Shown here one piece after another: positions 7,965-16,799 of a stretch of 37,088 bases of DNA. The position numbers were made by a program, and so were the translations under genes. Each line of letters starts with the position of its first letter. The first letter of the stretch is position 1. Origin of the DNA: Nonomuraea basaltis (GTDB lineage: Bacteria > Actinomycetota > Actinomycetes > Streptosporangiales > Streptosporangiaceae); assembly GCF_005893125.1 (NCBI RefSeq), contig NZ_VCJS01000122.1, positions 1 through 37,088 on the forward strand, written 5' to 3'. The notes beneath the pieces are model-generated. The model worked only from the letters and a program-made list of their open reading frames with translations, ran no database searches and was not told the origin of the DNA.

Positions 7965-10900
7965 TCCCTGGGAGCCTTGCCGAGTACGCCTTCGAGTCCC
8001 GCGTCGAGGCCGAGCTGGTTGCGCGCGGCTGGTCGCGCGCGCACGGCACTTTCAACGTCGAGCTGGGCATTGACCCTGGTGAGATGTACCGGTTCATCGG
8101 CGCGACACAGCAGAAGAACTGGGACCGGCTCGTCGGCTTCTACGGCGGCGATCAGGCGACCGCCCAGCGCCAGTTCGCCCAGCGCGTCGCCGCCGAGATC
8201 GACGCACGCGGTGTGCTGGACGTGTTGCGCCAGGGCGTGCGCGACCGGGGGGTGCAGATCGATCTGGCCTATTTCCGGCCTGGTCACACCTTGGCCGCTA
8301 ACGCCCTCGCCGAGTACGACGCGAACGTGCTGACGGTTGCGCGGCAGCTGCACTACAGCGTGCGCCACCCGCACCGGTCACTCGACATGGCGCTCTTCGT
8401 CAACGGGTTGCCCGCCGCCACCGTCGAGTTGAAGAACCCGAACACCGGGCAGAGCGCCGATCATGCCATCGCGCAGTACCGGCTCGACCGCGACCCGAAC
8501 GACGTGTTCCTGGCGAAGCGAGCGCTGGTCCACTTTGCCGTGGACCCTGACCGCGCCTTCATCACCACGCGGCTGCGCGGCAATGATACGGAGTTCCTGC
8601 CGTTCAATGTCGGCTCCAATGGCCCCGGTGTGGCCGGAGGGGCCGGTAACCCGCCGGCTGCCCCCGGGTCCTACAGCGTCGCCTACCTGTGGGAGCAGAT
8701 CTGGCAGCGCGACAACTGGCTAGAGATCTTGCACCGGTTCATCCATATCAAGGTGCCGGACAAGAGGGGTGTGAAGGAGAACCCGCACACTTCACCGCGC
8801 ATCTTCCCGCGCTACCACCAGTGGGACGCGGTACAGAAGATGGTCGCCCACGCGCAGGCAAACGGAGCCGGGCACAACTACCTGATCCAGCACTCGGCAG
8901 GCTCCGGCAAGTCGAACACAATCGCCTGGCTGACACATCGCCTCTCAAACTTGTTCGACGCCGGTAACCAGCCGATTTTCCACAAGATCATCGTGATTAC
9001 AGATCGGGTCGTACTCGACCGGCAGCTGCAAAGGACCATCTTCCAGTTCGACCACACACCCGGCGTCGTCAAGAAGATCGACACAGACTCGACGCAGCTC
9101 GCCGCGGCCCTTGACGACTCCACCTCAAAGATCGTCATCAGCACCCTGCAGATGTACCCCTTCGTGCTGAAGAAGATCGCCGACATGGGCTTGGCTGGCA
9201 AGCGATACGCGGTCGTCATCGACGAAGCGCACTCCTCGCAGGGTGGTGAGTCTGCGATCCAGCTCAAGCAGGCGCTCGGAGCGAACGCGACACCACGCGA
9301 GGAAGACGAGGACGATGCGGAATACATGACGCGGGTGCGCGGCAAGCAGCCGAACCTGTCATACTTCGCGTTCACAGCCACTCCGAAGTCGCCGACGCTG
9401 AAGCTGTTCGGCACCTTCGACCCGGACCGTGTGAACCCGCGCACCAGTGAGAAGGGCATGTATGTGCCCTTCCATGTTTACTCGATGCGGCAGGCGATCG
9501 ATGAGGGCTACATCCTCGACGTGCTGGCCAACTACATCACGTACGACACCAAGTGGCGTCTGCGCAACGCCGCAGTCGAGCAGGTCGAGTCGCGCATCAG
9601 CAACCCGGAGGTCGACGCGGCCAAGGCGAAGGCGAAGCTAGTCCGTCTCGCCGAATTGCACCCGAAATCAATGGAGCAGAAGGCGAGGCTGATCGTCGAT
9701 GACTTCCAGGAGAAGATCGCGGGAAGGCTCGGTGGACGTGCCAAGGCGATGGTCGTAACCAGCAGCCGTCAGCACGCGCTCGACCTGTACCAAGCGATCC
9801 GCAGCTATGTCGCGCTACGCGGGTACACAGGTTGTGGCACGCTCGTCGCATTCTCCGGGCAACTGAAGGACGATGCGGGCCTGGAGTTCACCGAAGCGCA
9901 GCTCAACGGCATCCCCGAGAGTCAGCTGCCGGACCGGTTCGCATACTCCAAGGCCGAGGATCCGCAGGCGGTCGCGCGCAATCAGGACGAGTATCGGCTT
10001 CTGGTCGTTGCGGAGAAGTATCAAACTGGCTTTGATCAGCCGCTTCTGTGCGCAATGTACGTCGATAAGCCTCTGACCGGTGTCGCAGCCGTGCAGACCC
10101 TCTCGCGGCTCAATCGGATCCATCCGCTTAAGTCTCAGGACGACGTTCATGTTCTCGACTTCGCCAACCAGGCCGCCGACATCCAAGCCGCGTTCGAGGA
10201 TTGGTTCGAGACGACGATTACCGAGCCGAGCGACCCGAACCTGCTCTACACCAAGCAACGCGAGGTGATGGAGTACGAGCTGCTGGTCGCATCGGAGATG
10301 GAGGCGTTCATCAGGGTCCTCGCTGCGGCCGGGCCGGGGCGGATGCCCGACGCAGCGGAGCGCAAGCTCCATGCCGAGCTACACGAATACCTGAAGCCGG
10401 CACTCGACCGCTTCGACGCGCTCGAGACCGACGACGAGCGTGAGGGCTTCCGCGGCGCGGTGCAGGACTACGTGCGCGCCTACAGCCTCGTCGCACAGAT
10501 CGTCGACTGGGGAGACAGGGATCTCGAACGCCTCTACCAGTACGGGAGGATCCTGCTGATCCGCCTGCCCGGGAGGCCTTCGACTTCTATCGATATTGGG
10601 GACGCGGACCTGAGCCACTTCCGGCTGGAATTCACAGGACAGCATAACGTGTCGCTGTCAGCCGTCGGCGACCGTGATGTACGGGGCCATGCCGCTGATA
10701 GCGGCGGCTATCGGGAACCGGAGGTGAAGCCGCTATCGGAGGTGATCGACGAGCTGAACGAACGGTTTGGACTGGATCTGGACACTTCCGACCAGATCCT
10801 CGTTTATCAGCAAGTCGTAGGCCTAATCGAGGATACGGCGATGCAGCAGATCGCGCTCATGAACGACGAGGTCCGGTTTGGGCAAGTCGCCGACGACCGG

Positions 10901-11104
10901 CTCGACGATATCGTCGCGGAAAATTCCGAGCGTAACACCGGGTTCATGAAACTGTATTTCGACAATAACGAGTTCCGGAAGGCGATCAAGGAGGCGGCGC
11001 GTAAGCGCGCATACAGGATTATCACGGAACCAGCGCGGGACGAGGCGCTGGCGCGGTTGCGCGCGGAGATGCTGCGAGAGACCGGTGATCAGGCCGGACA
11101 GTGA
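7961..11104 (+). CDS. Type I restriction endonuclease subunit HsdR
   Basis: HsdR is the ATP-driven DNA translocase and nuclease that cuts unmodified DNA. The 1047-aa protein has an N-terminal PD-(D/E)xK nuclease domain with the ELK core (E156-K158, followed by NP). A superfamily 2 helicase motor follows, with Walker A HSAGSGKS (311-318), DEAH (421-424) and the FTATP motif. A second RecA-like domain contains 'VAEKYQTGFDQPLL' and 'LSRLNR', and the C-terminal helical domain binds the methylase core. The ATG overlaps the hsdS stop as ATGA, so R, M and S are co-translated. The length is normal for the family and nothing is broken, so the restriction system appears functional. Confidence 0.95.
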   Translation: MIPGSLAEYAFESRVEAELVARGWSRAHGTFNVELGIDPGEMYRFIGATQQKNWDRLVGFYGGDQATAQRQFAQRVAAEIDARGVLDVLRQGVRDRGVQIDLAYFRPGHTLAANALAEYDANVLTVARQLHYSVRHPHRSLDMALFVNGLPAATVELKNPNTGQSADHAIAQYRLDRDPNDVFLAKRALVHFAVDPDRAFITTRLRGNDTEFLPFNVGSNGPGVAGGAGNPPAAPGSYSVAYLWEQIWQRDNWLEILHRFIHIKVPDKRGVKENPHTSPRIFPRYHQWDAVQKMVAHAQANGAGHNYLIQHSAGSGKSNTIAWLTHRLSNLFDAGNQPIFHKIIVITDRVVLDRQLQRTIFQFDHTPGVVKKIDTDSTQLAAALDDSTSKIVISTLQMYPFVLKKIADMGLAGKRYAVVIDEAHSSQGGESAIQLKQALGANATPREEDEDDAEYMTRVRGKQPNLSYFAFTATPKSPTLKLFGTFDPDRVNPRTSEKGMYVPFHVYSMRQAIDEGYILDVLANYITYDTKWRLRNAAVEQVESRISNPEVDAAKAKAKLVRLAELHPKSMEQKARLIVDDFQEKIAGRLGGRAKAMVVTSSRQHALDLYQAIRSYVALRGYTGCGTLVAFSGQLKDDAGLEFTEAQLNGIPESQLPDRFAYSKAEDPQAVARNQDEYRLLVVAEKYQTGFDQPLLCAMYVDKPLTGVAAVQTLSRLNRIHPLKSQDDVHVLDFANQAADIQAAFEDWFETTITEPSDPNLLYTKQREVMEYELLVASEMEAFIRVLAAAGPGRMPDAAERKLHAELHEYLKPALDRFDALETDDEREGFRGAVQDYVRAYSLVAQIVDWGDRDLERLYQYGRILLIRLPGRPSTSIDIGDADLSHFRLEFTGQHNVSLSAVGDRDVRGHAADSGGYREPEVKPLSEVIDELNERFGLDLDTSDQILVYQQVVGLIEDTAMQQIALMNDEVRFGQVADDRLDDIVAENSERNTGFMKLYFDNNEFRKAIKEAARKRAYRIITEPARDEALARLRAEMLRETGDQAGQ

Positions 11105-11176
11105 CCGCCCGTCCCAACGGTTACCGCTTCAAGAGGATCAGCAAAGGGTTTGATCTCTGGGTAGGGGTGGTGGAGC

Positions 11177-12799
11177 TTGAAGAACGAGACCGGTCAGCCC
11201 GTCGAAAGACGTCTGCTGGCGGGACGCTACCGCGTAGACGGGTCACTGGGACGTGGCGGCATGAGCGAGGTCTTCCACGGCTACGACGAGCGTTTGGACC
11301 GGCGCGTCGCGATCAAGCTGTTACGGCCCTCGTCTCACGGGGCGATCCCCGCTGCACCGGACAGCCCGGAGGCAGCGGAGATCCTCGACGCTCTGGAGCG
11401 CGACCGCAGGCGGTTCCTGCGCGAGATCCGCACTACGGCCCAGCTGGAGCACCCAGGCACTCCAGCAGTTTATGACACGGGCATCGACACGGCCTCCGAC
11501 GGCAGCACGCAACTGTGGCTCGTCATGCAACTGCTACGTGGCTCAACGCTGGAATCGATGCTCGACCGCACGGACTACCTCACCGCTGCGCCAAGTGTGC
11601 CATGGGCAGCGTCGATCGCTGCACAGATCGCGGCGGTCCTAACCGACGTGCACCGGGTCGATATCGTCCATCGTGACATCAAGCCGGCCAATGTGATGCT
11701 CGTCGACGGCGGCCTGGTAAAGGTGCTCGACTTCGGCATCGCGATCCTGCGTGGGGCTGGGGCGCTACCGCGGCTGACACAGGTCGATCGGACTGTTGGC
11801 ACACCGCCTTACATGTCGCCAGAGCAGTGTCTCGGTCAGGCGGTGACCTCCGCATCGGACATCTACTCGCTCGGCTGCCTGCTGTGTGAGCTGCTGACCG
11901 GTGATGTGCCGTTCCACGAGACGACCGATACGCCATTGCGCGCCCACCACATACAGTCGCCTGCGCCGTCGGTGCGGGTGCGGCGCCGGGACGTTCCAAC
12001 GGCACTCGACGCGCTGGTTTCGTCAATGCTGACGAAGGACCCAGCGGCGCGACCGTCGGCGGGGGCAGTCTACGAGGCATTGCTGCCGTTGGTGACCACA
12101 GCGGGCAACTTATCTGGGAACGACGAAAGCCGTGACCCGACGCGCCCTTTCCGCCGACCGCTACTGGCCTCGGCCAAGCGTCAGGAACAGAGCACCGGCC
12201 GGGGCAAGCTCACCGAGGGCGCAGCCGAAGAGCTGAGGGCTAATGTCCAGGCACTACTGGACAACGACCGGCCGTCCGAGGCGATCAGGCTCCTTGAGGA
12301 TGGGGTCGCACGTGCCGCCCACAACTCGTTTCTGGAGTTGCGCTTGCGTCACTTCCTGGCCGCCGCACAGTTCTACGCTGGCGAGTACACGCGCGCCGCA
12401 TCACTGTTCGAAGTCGTCGGACGCGACTACCGCAGGCATCTCCCCCCGACCGACTCGTACGTACTCGACTGCTCCTACCACGCAGGCCACGCCTATGCCG
12501 AGATTGGCAAGCCTGACAAGGCCCTACCACAGCTGCGGTTCTACGTGCAGAACGCCAACGCCTCGGCGAACGACGACACGGCAGACCAGATCCGTGAGTC
12601 GCGCTTTGTCATCGCCCAGATGCTCGCAAGCTCCGGACGTCCGGACGAAGCGCTAACGGAGCTCAAAGCCGTTCGCTCTCTTCTGGCCGATGCCTTCGGC
12701 ACCGACTCAACCCAGGTGCGAAACCTCGACAAGCAGATCAATCTGCTGGAGCTTACCCCCGGGAAGGTGAAGCCATCTGAAGCGATGGAGACACCTTGA
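11177..12799 (+). CDS. Soluble serine/threonine protein kinase with C-terminal TPR-like region
   Basis: This 540-aa Hanks-type kinase has a glycine loop GRGGMSEVF starting at residue 25, the ATP-anchoring lysine in AIK (K47), the catalytic loop HRDIKPAN (165-172, D167), DFG (185-187) and the activation segment 'GTPPYMSPEQ'. Residues about 340-535 are helical repeats of TPR type ('RASLFEVVGRDY', 'SGRPDEALTELKAVRSLL'). No transmembrane helix separates the halves, unlike PknB-type receptors, so it should be cytoplasmic. TTG 11177 is the only usable start after an in-frame stop at 11162, and it lies about 70 nt after hsdR on the same strand. The position suggests a fifth member of the restriction operon. 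The kinase motifs are clear; its link to defence is inference. Confidence 0.88.
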   Translation: MKNETGQPVERRLLAGRYRVDGSLGRGGMSEVFHGYDERLDRRVAIKLLRPSSHGAIPAAPDSPEAAEILDALERDRRRFLREIRTTAQLEHPGTPAVYDTGIDTASDGSTQLWLVMQLLRGSTLESMLDRTDYLTAAPSVPWAASIAAQIAAVLTDVHRVDIVHRDIKPANVMLVDGGLVKVLDFGIAILRGAGALPRLTQVDRTVGTPPYMSPEQCLGQAVTSASDIYSLGCLLCELLTGDVPFHETTDTPLRAHHIQSPAPSVRVRRRDVPTALDALVSSMLTKDPAARPSAGAVYEALLPLVTTAGNLSGNDESRDPTRPFRRPLLASAKRQEQSTGRGKLTEGAAEELRANVQALLDNDRPSEAIRLLEDGVARAAHNSFLELRLRHFLAAAQFYAGEYTRAASLFEVVGRDYRRHLPPTDSYVLDCSYHAGHAYAEIGKPDKALPQLRFYVQNANASANDDTADQIRESRFVIAQMLASSGRPDEALTELKAVRSLLADAFGTDSTQVRNLDKQINLLELTPGKVKPSEAMETP

Positions 12800-13059
12800 G
12801 CGAACTTCTTCCTGAGGGGACTGCCCTGAACCCCGTCCAGGTGGTGTCCCGCGGAGTGGTGGATCAACGATCTCGTCGTGCATTGCCGACCTGGGCAAAC
12901 AAGGCTGAGCGGGTGAGAAACTACACCGCTCTGCGGGACGTCACCGCTCAGTCCGCGCGAAGGCCCCTCCACGAGATCAGTGGCGATCTGGTCCGGCTTG
13001 GCGCGCCGCCACTTCGGCTGGCCGCTGATGCCGGCCAAGCCCGCGCGGTGCATGAGTAA
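12796..13059 (+). pseudogene. Truncated gene coupled to the kinase gene
   Basis: A TTG at 12796 overlaps the kinase stop codon as TTGA, the same coupling style used throughout this operon. About 50 codons follow (ending near 'RNYTALRDVTAQ') before the frame enters antisense IS3-type sequence at about 12947-12955 and stops at 13059. I do not recognise the surviving N-terminus. The arrangement suggests that a sixth operon gene was cut by insertion of an IS3-family element and later deletion, leaving a stub. It could instead be a chance open frame. Confidence 0.4.
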
Positions 13060-13340
13060 CTCCGCTGCTCCGTGGCTGACCACAACGTGGTGGCCCAGCC
13101 GCAGCTCGGCGTGTACCCACCAGGCCGCCCCATAGGTCCCGCGGGAGCGCTTGTGGATCTTGCCAGGGGTAGTAGCCGGGACATCGTGAGCCAGCTCGGT
13201 CACCTTACGACCCGCCTCGACCAGGTCCAGCACCTTGCGCCGGAACTCGGGCGGGTAGCCCCGTCGTCCCATGCCACTTTCCTCTCATCGAGTGGCGCAG
13301 GAATCCAGTAATCCACCTCCGCTCAACCCGGGACACACCA
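12947..13340 (-). mobile_element. IS3-family insertion sequence remnant
   Basis: On the minus strand, ATG 13272 begins an OrfA-type IS3 transposase N-terminus ('GYPPEFRRKVLDLVEAGRKV', an HTH segment). After about 38 codons it jumps directly into OrfB sequence of the HTH_21 type ('SRGTYGAAWWVHAELRLG', 'KPDQIATDLVE'). The end of OrfA and start of OrfB are therefore deleted. A further frameshift follows near 12960, after which 'FARTE' is readable in another frame. The DDE catalytic core is absent, so the element is dead. The probable left end, with a GTGTCCCGGG motif, lies near 13321-13340. The opposite end was not found. Confidence 0.75.
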
Positions 13341-13571
13341 CCACACGAAAGCCGAAGCGGCTCACTCCGGAAGTTAGACAATCGCCTGACGCGCAGACGT
13401 ATGTGGTAAAGCTCTGAAGAATGCACGCGTAGTATGACACTCCAAAATCAGGATGTCACGCCAAAACCAACCAATAGTCATTAACGATCTTTAGTGTGGC
13501 GTCCATATTATTCATTGAACCCCATGTTCCAAAGAAGTTGGAGAGAAAGAGTCAAACTCCGTATGCTCCAT

Positions 13572-13609
13572 TTGACATTTTCTCTTCTAATTGCTCTAGT
13601 CTGAAGACA
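13572..13609 (+). promoter_or_regulatory. Leaderless promoter of the patatin-like gene
   Basis: A perfect -35 TTGACA (13572-13577), a 17-bp spacer and a -10-like TCTAGT (13595-13600) put the expected transcription start at the A of ATG 13609. There is no Shine-Dalgarno sequence, so the message is probably leaderless. This supports 13609 over the in-frame ATG at 13642. The upstream 200 nt is AT-rich for this genome. Confidence 0.6.
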
Positions 13610-16155
13610 TGGTATCTGAGCGGGACAAGTCTCCAGAAGACATGGGATCTCAGCGCGATAAACCCAAAACCGAGGTCAGACTTGCGCTTGTGCTAAATGG
13701 CGGAGTGAGTCTTGCGGTCTGGATGGGCGGCGTAGCACATGAGCTTGATCTCCTTCGTCGCGCATCTCGCAGCGGCGATTCAGCAGAAGGCTTGCGTCAA
13801 CAAGACAAACCTGTCTTCGAGTTCTGGAGAGACCTATCTTGTAAAACAAACAATCGCGTACTGGTCGATATAGTTGCCGGCACGTCAGCTGGCGGCCTGA
13901 ACGGCATGCTCTTGGCTACTGCCATAGGGAGAGGAACCGCCCTACCTTACCTCCGCGAGACATGGGTGAGGTCAGCGGATCTCGACGAGCTACTCAAGCC
14001 ATCCACCCCTCAGCAGAACAGTCTACTTAACGGCGTTTTTTTCGAAGAAGAAGTTAGGAAGACGCTGAATGAAATCGAGGAAAAGCCGGCCAAAAAAGAG
14101 CCCGTGATCCTATTCATGACGGCCACTGCCCTTGATGGACGGTGTCGTTCCTTTAAGGATGCAAGCGGTGGACAGTTCGACGTTCGCGATCATCGCCGCC
14201 TTTATCGCTTTGAGAGCGACAAAGAAGCCGTGGTTTACAAGCTCTCTGGTGATAGATGGGACATAAAACCAGCCCCTAGGGACGATTTTGCCCGCGCCAA
14301 GACAAACGTCCTTGCTAGGGCGGCGCGCGCTAGCGCCAGCTACCCTGCGGCTTTCGCCCCAGTGAATGAAGAACTACTGGTTGAGGGAGGTTACCGCGAG
14401 CATCCAAAACCCAGCTTCAATTATCCGGCGAGCTGCGTCATGGATGGTGGTATTCTTAACAACGCCCCCTTCGGGCCTGTTCTTGAAGCAATTGCAGAGC
14501 GACGGCTTGACGCTCCTGTCCGTCGTATTGTCGTATACGTAGTGCCATCGGCTGGTCGCGACGAAGAATACCCGACCGACCGGCCCTGTAAAGAAGTTCC
14601 TTTCACTACTGCGGCATGGAACGCTATACAATACCCTCAGGAGGCGGATTTTCGCTCAAGTACCGATATTTTGTCGGCTACGCTGCGTAATAGCACTCGC
14701 GACGCACAGCAGGAGCTGTTTAGGGAAGTTTTCAACGAACTAGGCATGCTTCCTCGTCAGAAGGGCGCAATGGAGAGTGCAGCAGAAGGAATATTCTCCC
14801 ATTATCGCGACAATAGGGCTGTTGCGGCAACCTGGCTGGCGCGCTCTCGACTAGCTGAAGTGGAAGCCGTTACTTCTCTCGTTGCGGCGCCACGCGTAGA
14901 CGCTAAAAGGGTGTTGGCTAAGAACCCTGTATGGATCCCAAAGGATCAGTCAGACCTACACCCCAATCTCGACGATTGGTCTTGGGGCATCATCACTGCC
15001 GAAAGGCTACTTCAGGTCCTCCGGAACGACATACATGACTTTCTCAAACATGAATCAGACGAGCAAAAGCAGGAAGCGCTGAGGAGAGCGACAAGAGAGA
15101 TTAGCTACAAACTAAGAAATGTACTTGCAATAAAGGACGCTATAACTCTGCAACTCTCTGAGTGTCGGCCATCGAGAAGCGATCTCACGGACGAGGAGGT
15201 TGCTGAACACCTAAACAGCGTAATGGAAAAATTGAAAACTCGCCAAAAGGTAGGCGCCTACATAAGGGAGGCTAGCGTCGAATACGCCGAAACCATGGCC
15301 GGCGTCGGTGCTCACAATCCTCGGCGGAGCGCCGATGATGCTATAACGGCTTACCTTATCGTAGAAGTTCTCATACAGGCATTCTCTCCTGCCGCCAGAA
15401 TGATCGAGCCCCTTACGCCGAGATTTGAGTTCCTGCGACTTGCGCCGAATGCATCCAGTCCACTATTCCACCGTGATCAATTTGCCGGACTAGGAGATCG
15501 AAAACTATACGGTATCCGCCTTCGCCACTTTGGCGCTTTCGTCAACCCGGAATGGCGAAGGTCCGATTTCACGTGGGGGCGTCTAGACGCAGCGCACCAC
15601 CTGCTCCGGTTGTTCATAAAAGGAGATGAGGAGCGACAGCAACAGGAAATTGAGCTCCACAAGCGAATCCTCGCTGCAGAGGCTCGTGTTCAGCCCGGAA
15701 AGAGTCCTCTTGAATCTGGACGCCAGCAAATGACAAGCAACCTGATAGATCTGAGCAGGTCGGATCGTAGGCTCATTAAGAACCTTCTTGACACACAGCA
15801 GGGTAAGGCGCAACTACAACAAGTTATCTTGCGTCTCTTGGAATTGGCTGGCGCCTCTGCCGATAGCGCTCGTACCGAGAATCTCAACAAGGCAGGGCGT
15901 TTCCTAGTGAAATGGATCAAGCGCGCCCGTCCGTTGATAGTGCGAAACGACTCTGCTCTGTCACGAAGCGAGCGCAACTCGCTTGCTCGTCGAATGACGA
16001 ATAAGGTACGGGCTGCCGCGTGGAATGCATTCTATAATGATCCTCGCAAAGTGCCAGCATCAGTCATCGGTGCAGTCCAGGCTCGTTTTGTGCTAGGTAT
16101 ATTTACTGTAGTTCTTGTGTGGCGCCTCTTTAGACGGCGAGCGAAAAAGTGTTGA
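13609..16155 (+). CDS. Patatin-like phospholipase with C-terminal membrane anchor
   Basis: Patatins are Ser-Asp dyad lipid acyl hydrolases. The 848-aa protein has the oxyanion glycine motif 'VLNGGVSLAVWMGG' (about 28-41), the nucleophile elbow GTSAG (91-95, Ser93) and the catalytic aspartate in DGG (D279). A long C-terminal region resembles the patatin-related TIGR03607/DUF3376 arrangement. The extreme C-terminus has one hydrophobic helix ('LGIFTVVLVWRLF') followed by basic residues, a likely tail anchor. GC content is close to half, far below neighbouring genes, and codon choice differs, so recent transfer is likely. Patatins act as membrane-damaging effectors in several anti-phage systems. 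No nucleotide cyclase or sensor lies next to it, so a defence role here rests only on location. Confidence 0.85.
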   Translation: MVSERDKSPEDMGSQRDKPKTEVRLALVLNGGVSLAVWMGGVAHELDLLRRASRSGDSAEGLRQQDKPVFEFWRDLSCKTNNRVLVDIVAGTSAGGLNGMLLATAIGRGTALPYLRETWVRSADLDELLKPSTPQQNSLLNGVFFEEEVRKTLNEIEEKPAKKEPVILFMTATALDGRCRSFKDASGGQFDVRDHRRLYRFESDKEAVVYKLSGDRWDIKPAPRDDFARAKTNVLARAARASASYPAAFAPVNEELLVEGGYREHPKPSFNYPASCVMDGGILNNAPFGPVLEAIAERRLDAPVRRIVVYVVPSAGRDEEYPTDRPCKEVPFTTAAWNAIQYPQEADFRSSTDILSATLRNSTRDAQQELFREVFNELGMLPRQKGAMESAAEGIFSHYRDNRAVAATWLARSRLAEVEAVTSLVAAPRVDAKRVLAKNPVWIPKDQSDLHPNLDDWSWGIITAERLLQVLRNDIHDFLKHESDEQKQEALRRATREISYKLRNVLAIKDAITLQLSECRPSRSDLTDEEVAEHLNSVMEKLKTRQKVGAYIREASVEYAETMAGVGAHNPRRSADDAITAYLIVEVLIQAFSPAARMIEPLTPRFEFLRLAPNASSPLFHRDQFAGLGDRKLYGIRLRHFGAFVNPEWRRSDFTWGRLDAAHHLLRLFIKGDEERQQQEIELHKRILAAEARVQPGKSPLESGRQQMTSNLIDLSRSDRRLIKNLLDTQQGKAQLQQVILRLLELAGASADSARTENLNKAGRFLVKWIKRARPLIVRNDSALSRSERNSLARRMTNKVRAAAWNAFYNDPRKVPASVIGAVQARFVLGIFTVVLVWRLFRRRAKKC

Positions 16156-16400
16156 GGAAGCCGCTCTGCACGTTGGGAGGGAGTCCAGCCCGGCGGATCG
16201 GCTACAGTATTCAGTTGGCGCCCCAGGAGCCTGAAACCTTAGACCCAGTGTGTGACTTGGGTTGGTGTATGAGCTGAGCTGCGGTCTCCCAGAAGTTCGT
16301 GCAACGAAGCTTGTGCTCTACAGGAGGTTGCAGAAAGTCTGGTCGGAGGGCCAGCGCTGCTGCTCAACCGTGTGAGGCTGTAGCGGATGTTTAGGCGGAT

Positions 16401-16440
16401 TGCTGTACTTGCCTGCTGTATGGCGGACTAAAGTACAGCA
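16401..16440. repeat. Perfect 10-bp inverted repeat with repeated TGCTGTA
   Basis: TGCTGTACTT (16401-16410) is mirrored by AAGTACAGCA (16431-16440) around a 20-nt spacer. A further direct copy of TGCTGTA lies inside the spacer (about 16414-16420), giving two direct and one inverted copy. This is typical of a protein-binding array rather than a terminator. Confidence 0.5.
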
Positions 16441-16591
16441 ACCCGCGTATCCGGTGGCAAGCGGACCCGGAGCGCAGGGCCGCTAGGCCCGAGCACCGGA
16501 AGCCGCGCGGCAGCCGATCGCCCTGGCCGGTTCGAAGAGCGCCGAAGTGGGCGATCGTCACGGCGTTAAGTGATGACTTCTGGCGGCCTCC

Positions 16592-16662
16592 GGCGCGCCG
16601 GGCGGTGCGTGCCCGGACCGGCCGGAGAGCCGCAGCCGGGCACGCAGACCGGCTGGCGCGCC
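16592..16662. repeat. Long imperfect hairpin, candidate oriT or origin structure
   Basis: GCGTGCCCGG (16607-16616) pairs with CCGGGCACGC (16636-16645). Farther out, GGCGCGCC at 16592-16599 pairs with GGCGCGCC at 16655-16662. Together they make a roughly 71-nt two-tier stem with small internal loops. The position at the edge of the AICE and the absence of coding make a cis-acting transfer or replication site plausible. Confidence 0.4.
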
Positions 16663-16799
16663 CGGCGGACCGCGAAGCGGGCCGCCCTTGAAATCGTAGA
16701 GAAACTTCTCATCCAGTCAGCCTGTCATGCCTGTCATGCCTCTGAGCTGCGGTTATGCTGCCGTGGATCTTGTGGCAGGGCATGGGGTGGTAGCCAGCC

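Larger units (their letters stand above)
16156..16799. other. Gene-free, structured region at the left of the mobile element
   Basis: About 640 bases carry no convincing gene. The first 240 show nothing I can name. From 16401 there is a perfect 10-bp inverted repeat. From 16592 a long imperfect GC-rich hairpin follows, and CTGTCATGC is tandemly repeated near 16725-16740. Such a region could hold the left end, a transfer origin or a replication origin of the element, but no exact match to the right-end att candidate was found here. Confidence 0.45.

Noticed and set aside
16725..16745. Tandem CTGTCATGC repeats compared with GTCATGCC near 27035 as att sites
   Set aside because: The shared word is only 8 nt and lies in different contexts, too short to claim a direct repeat bounding the element.
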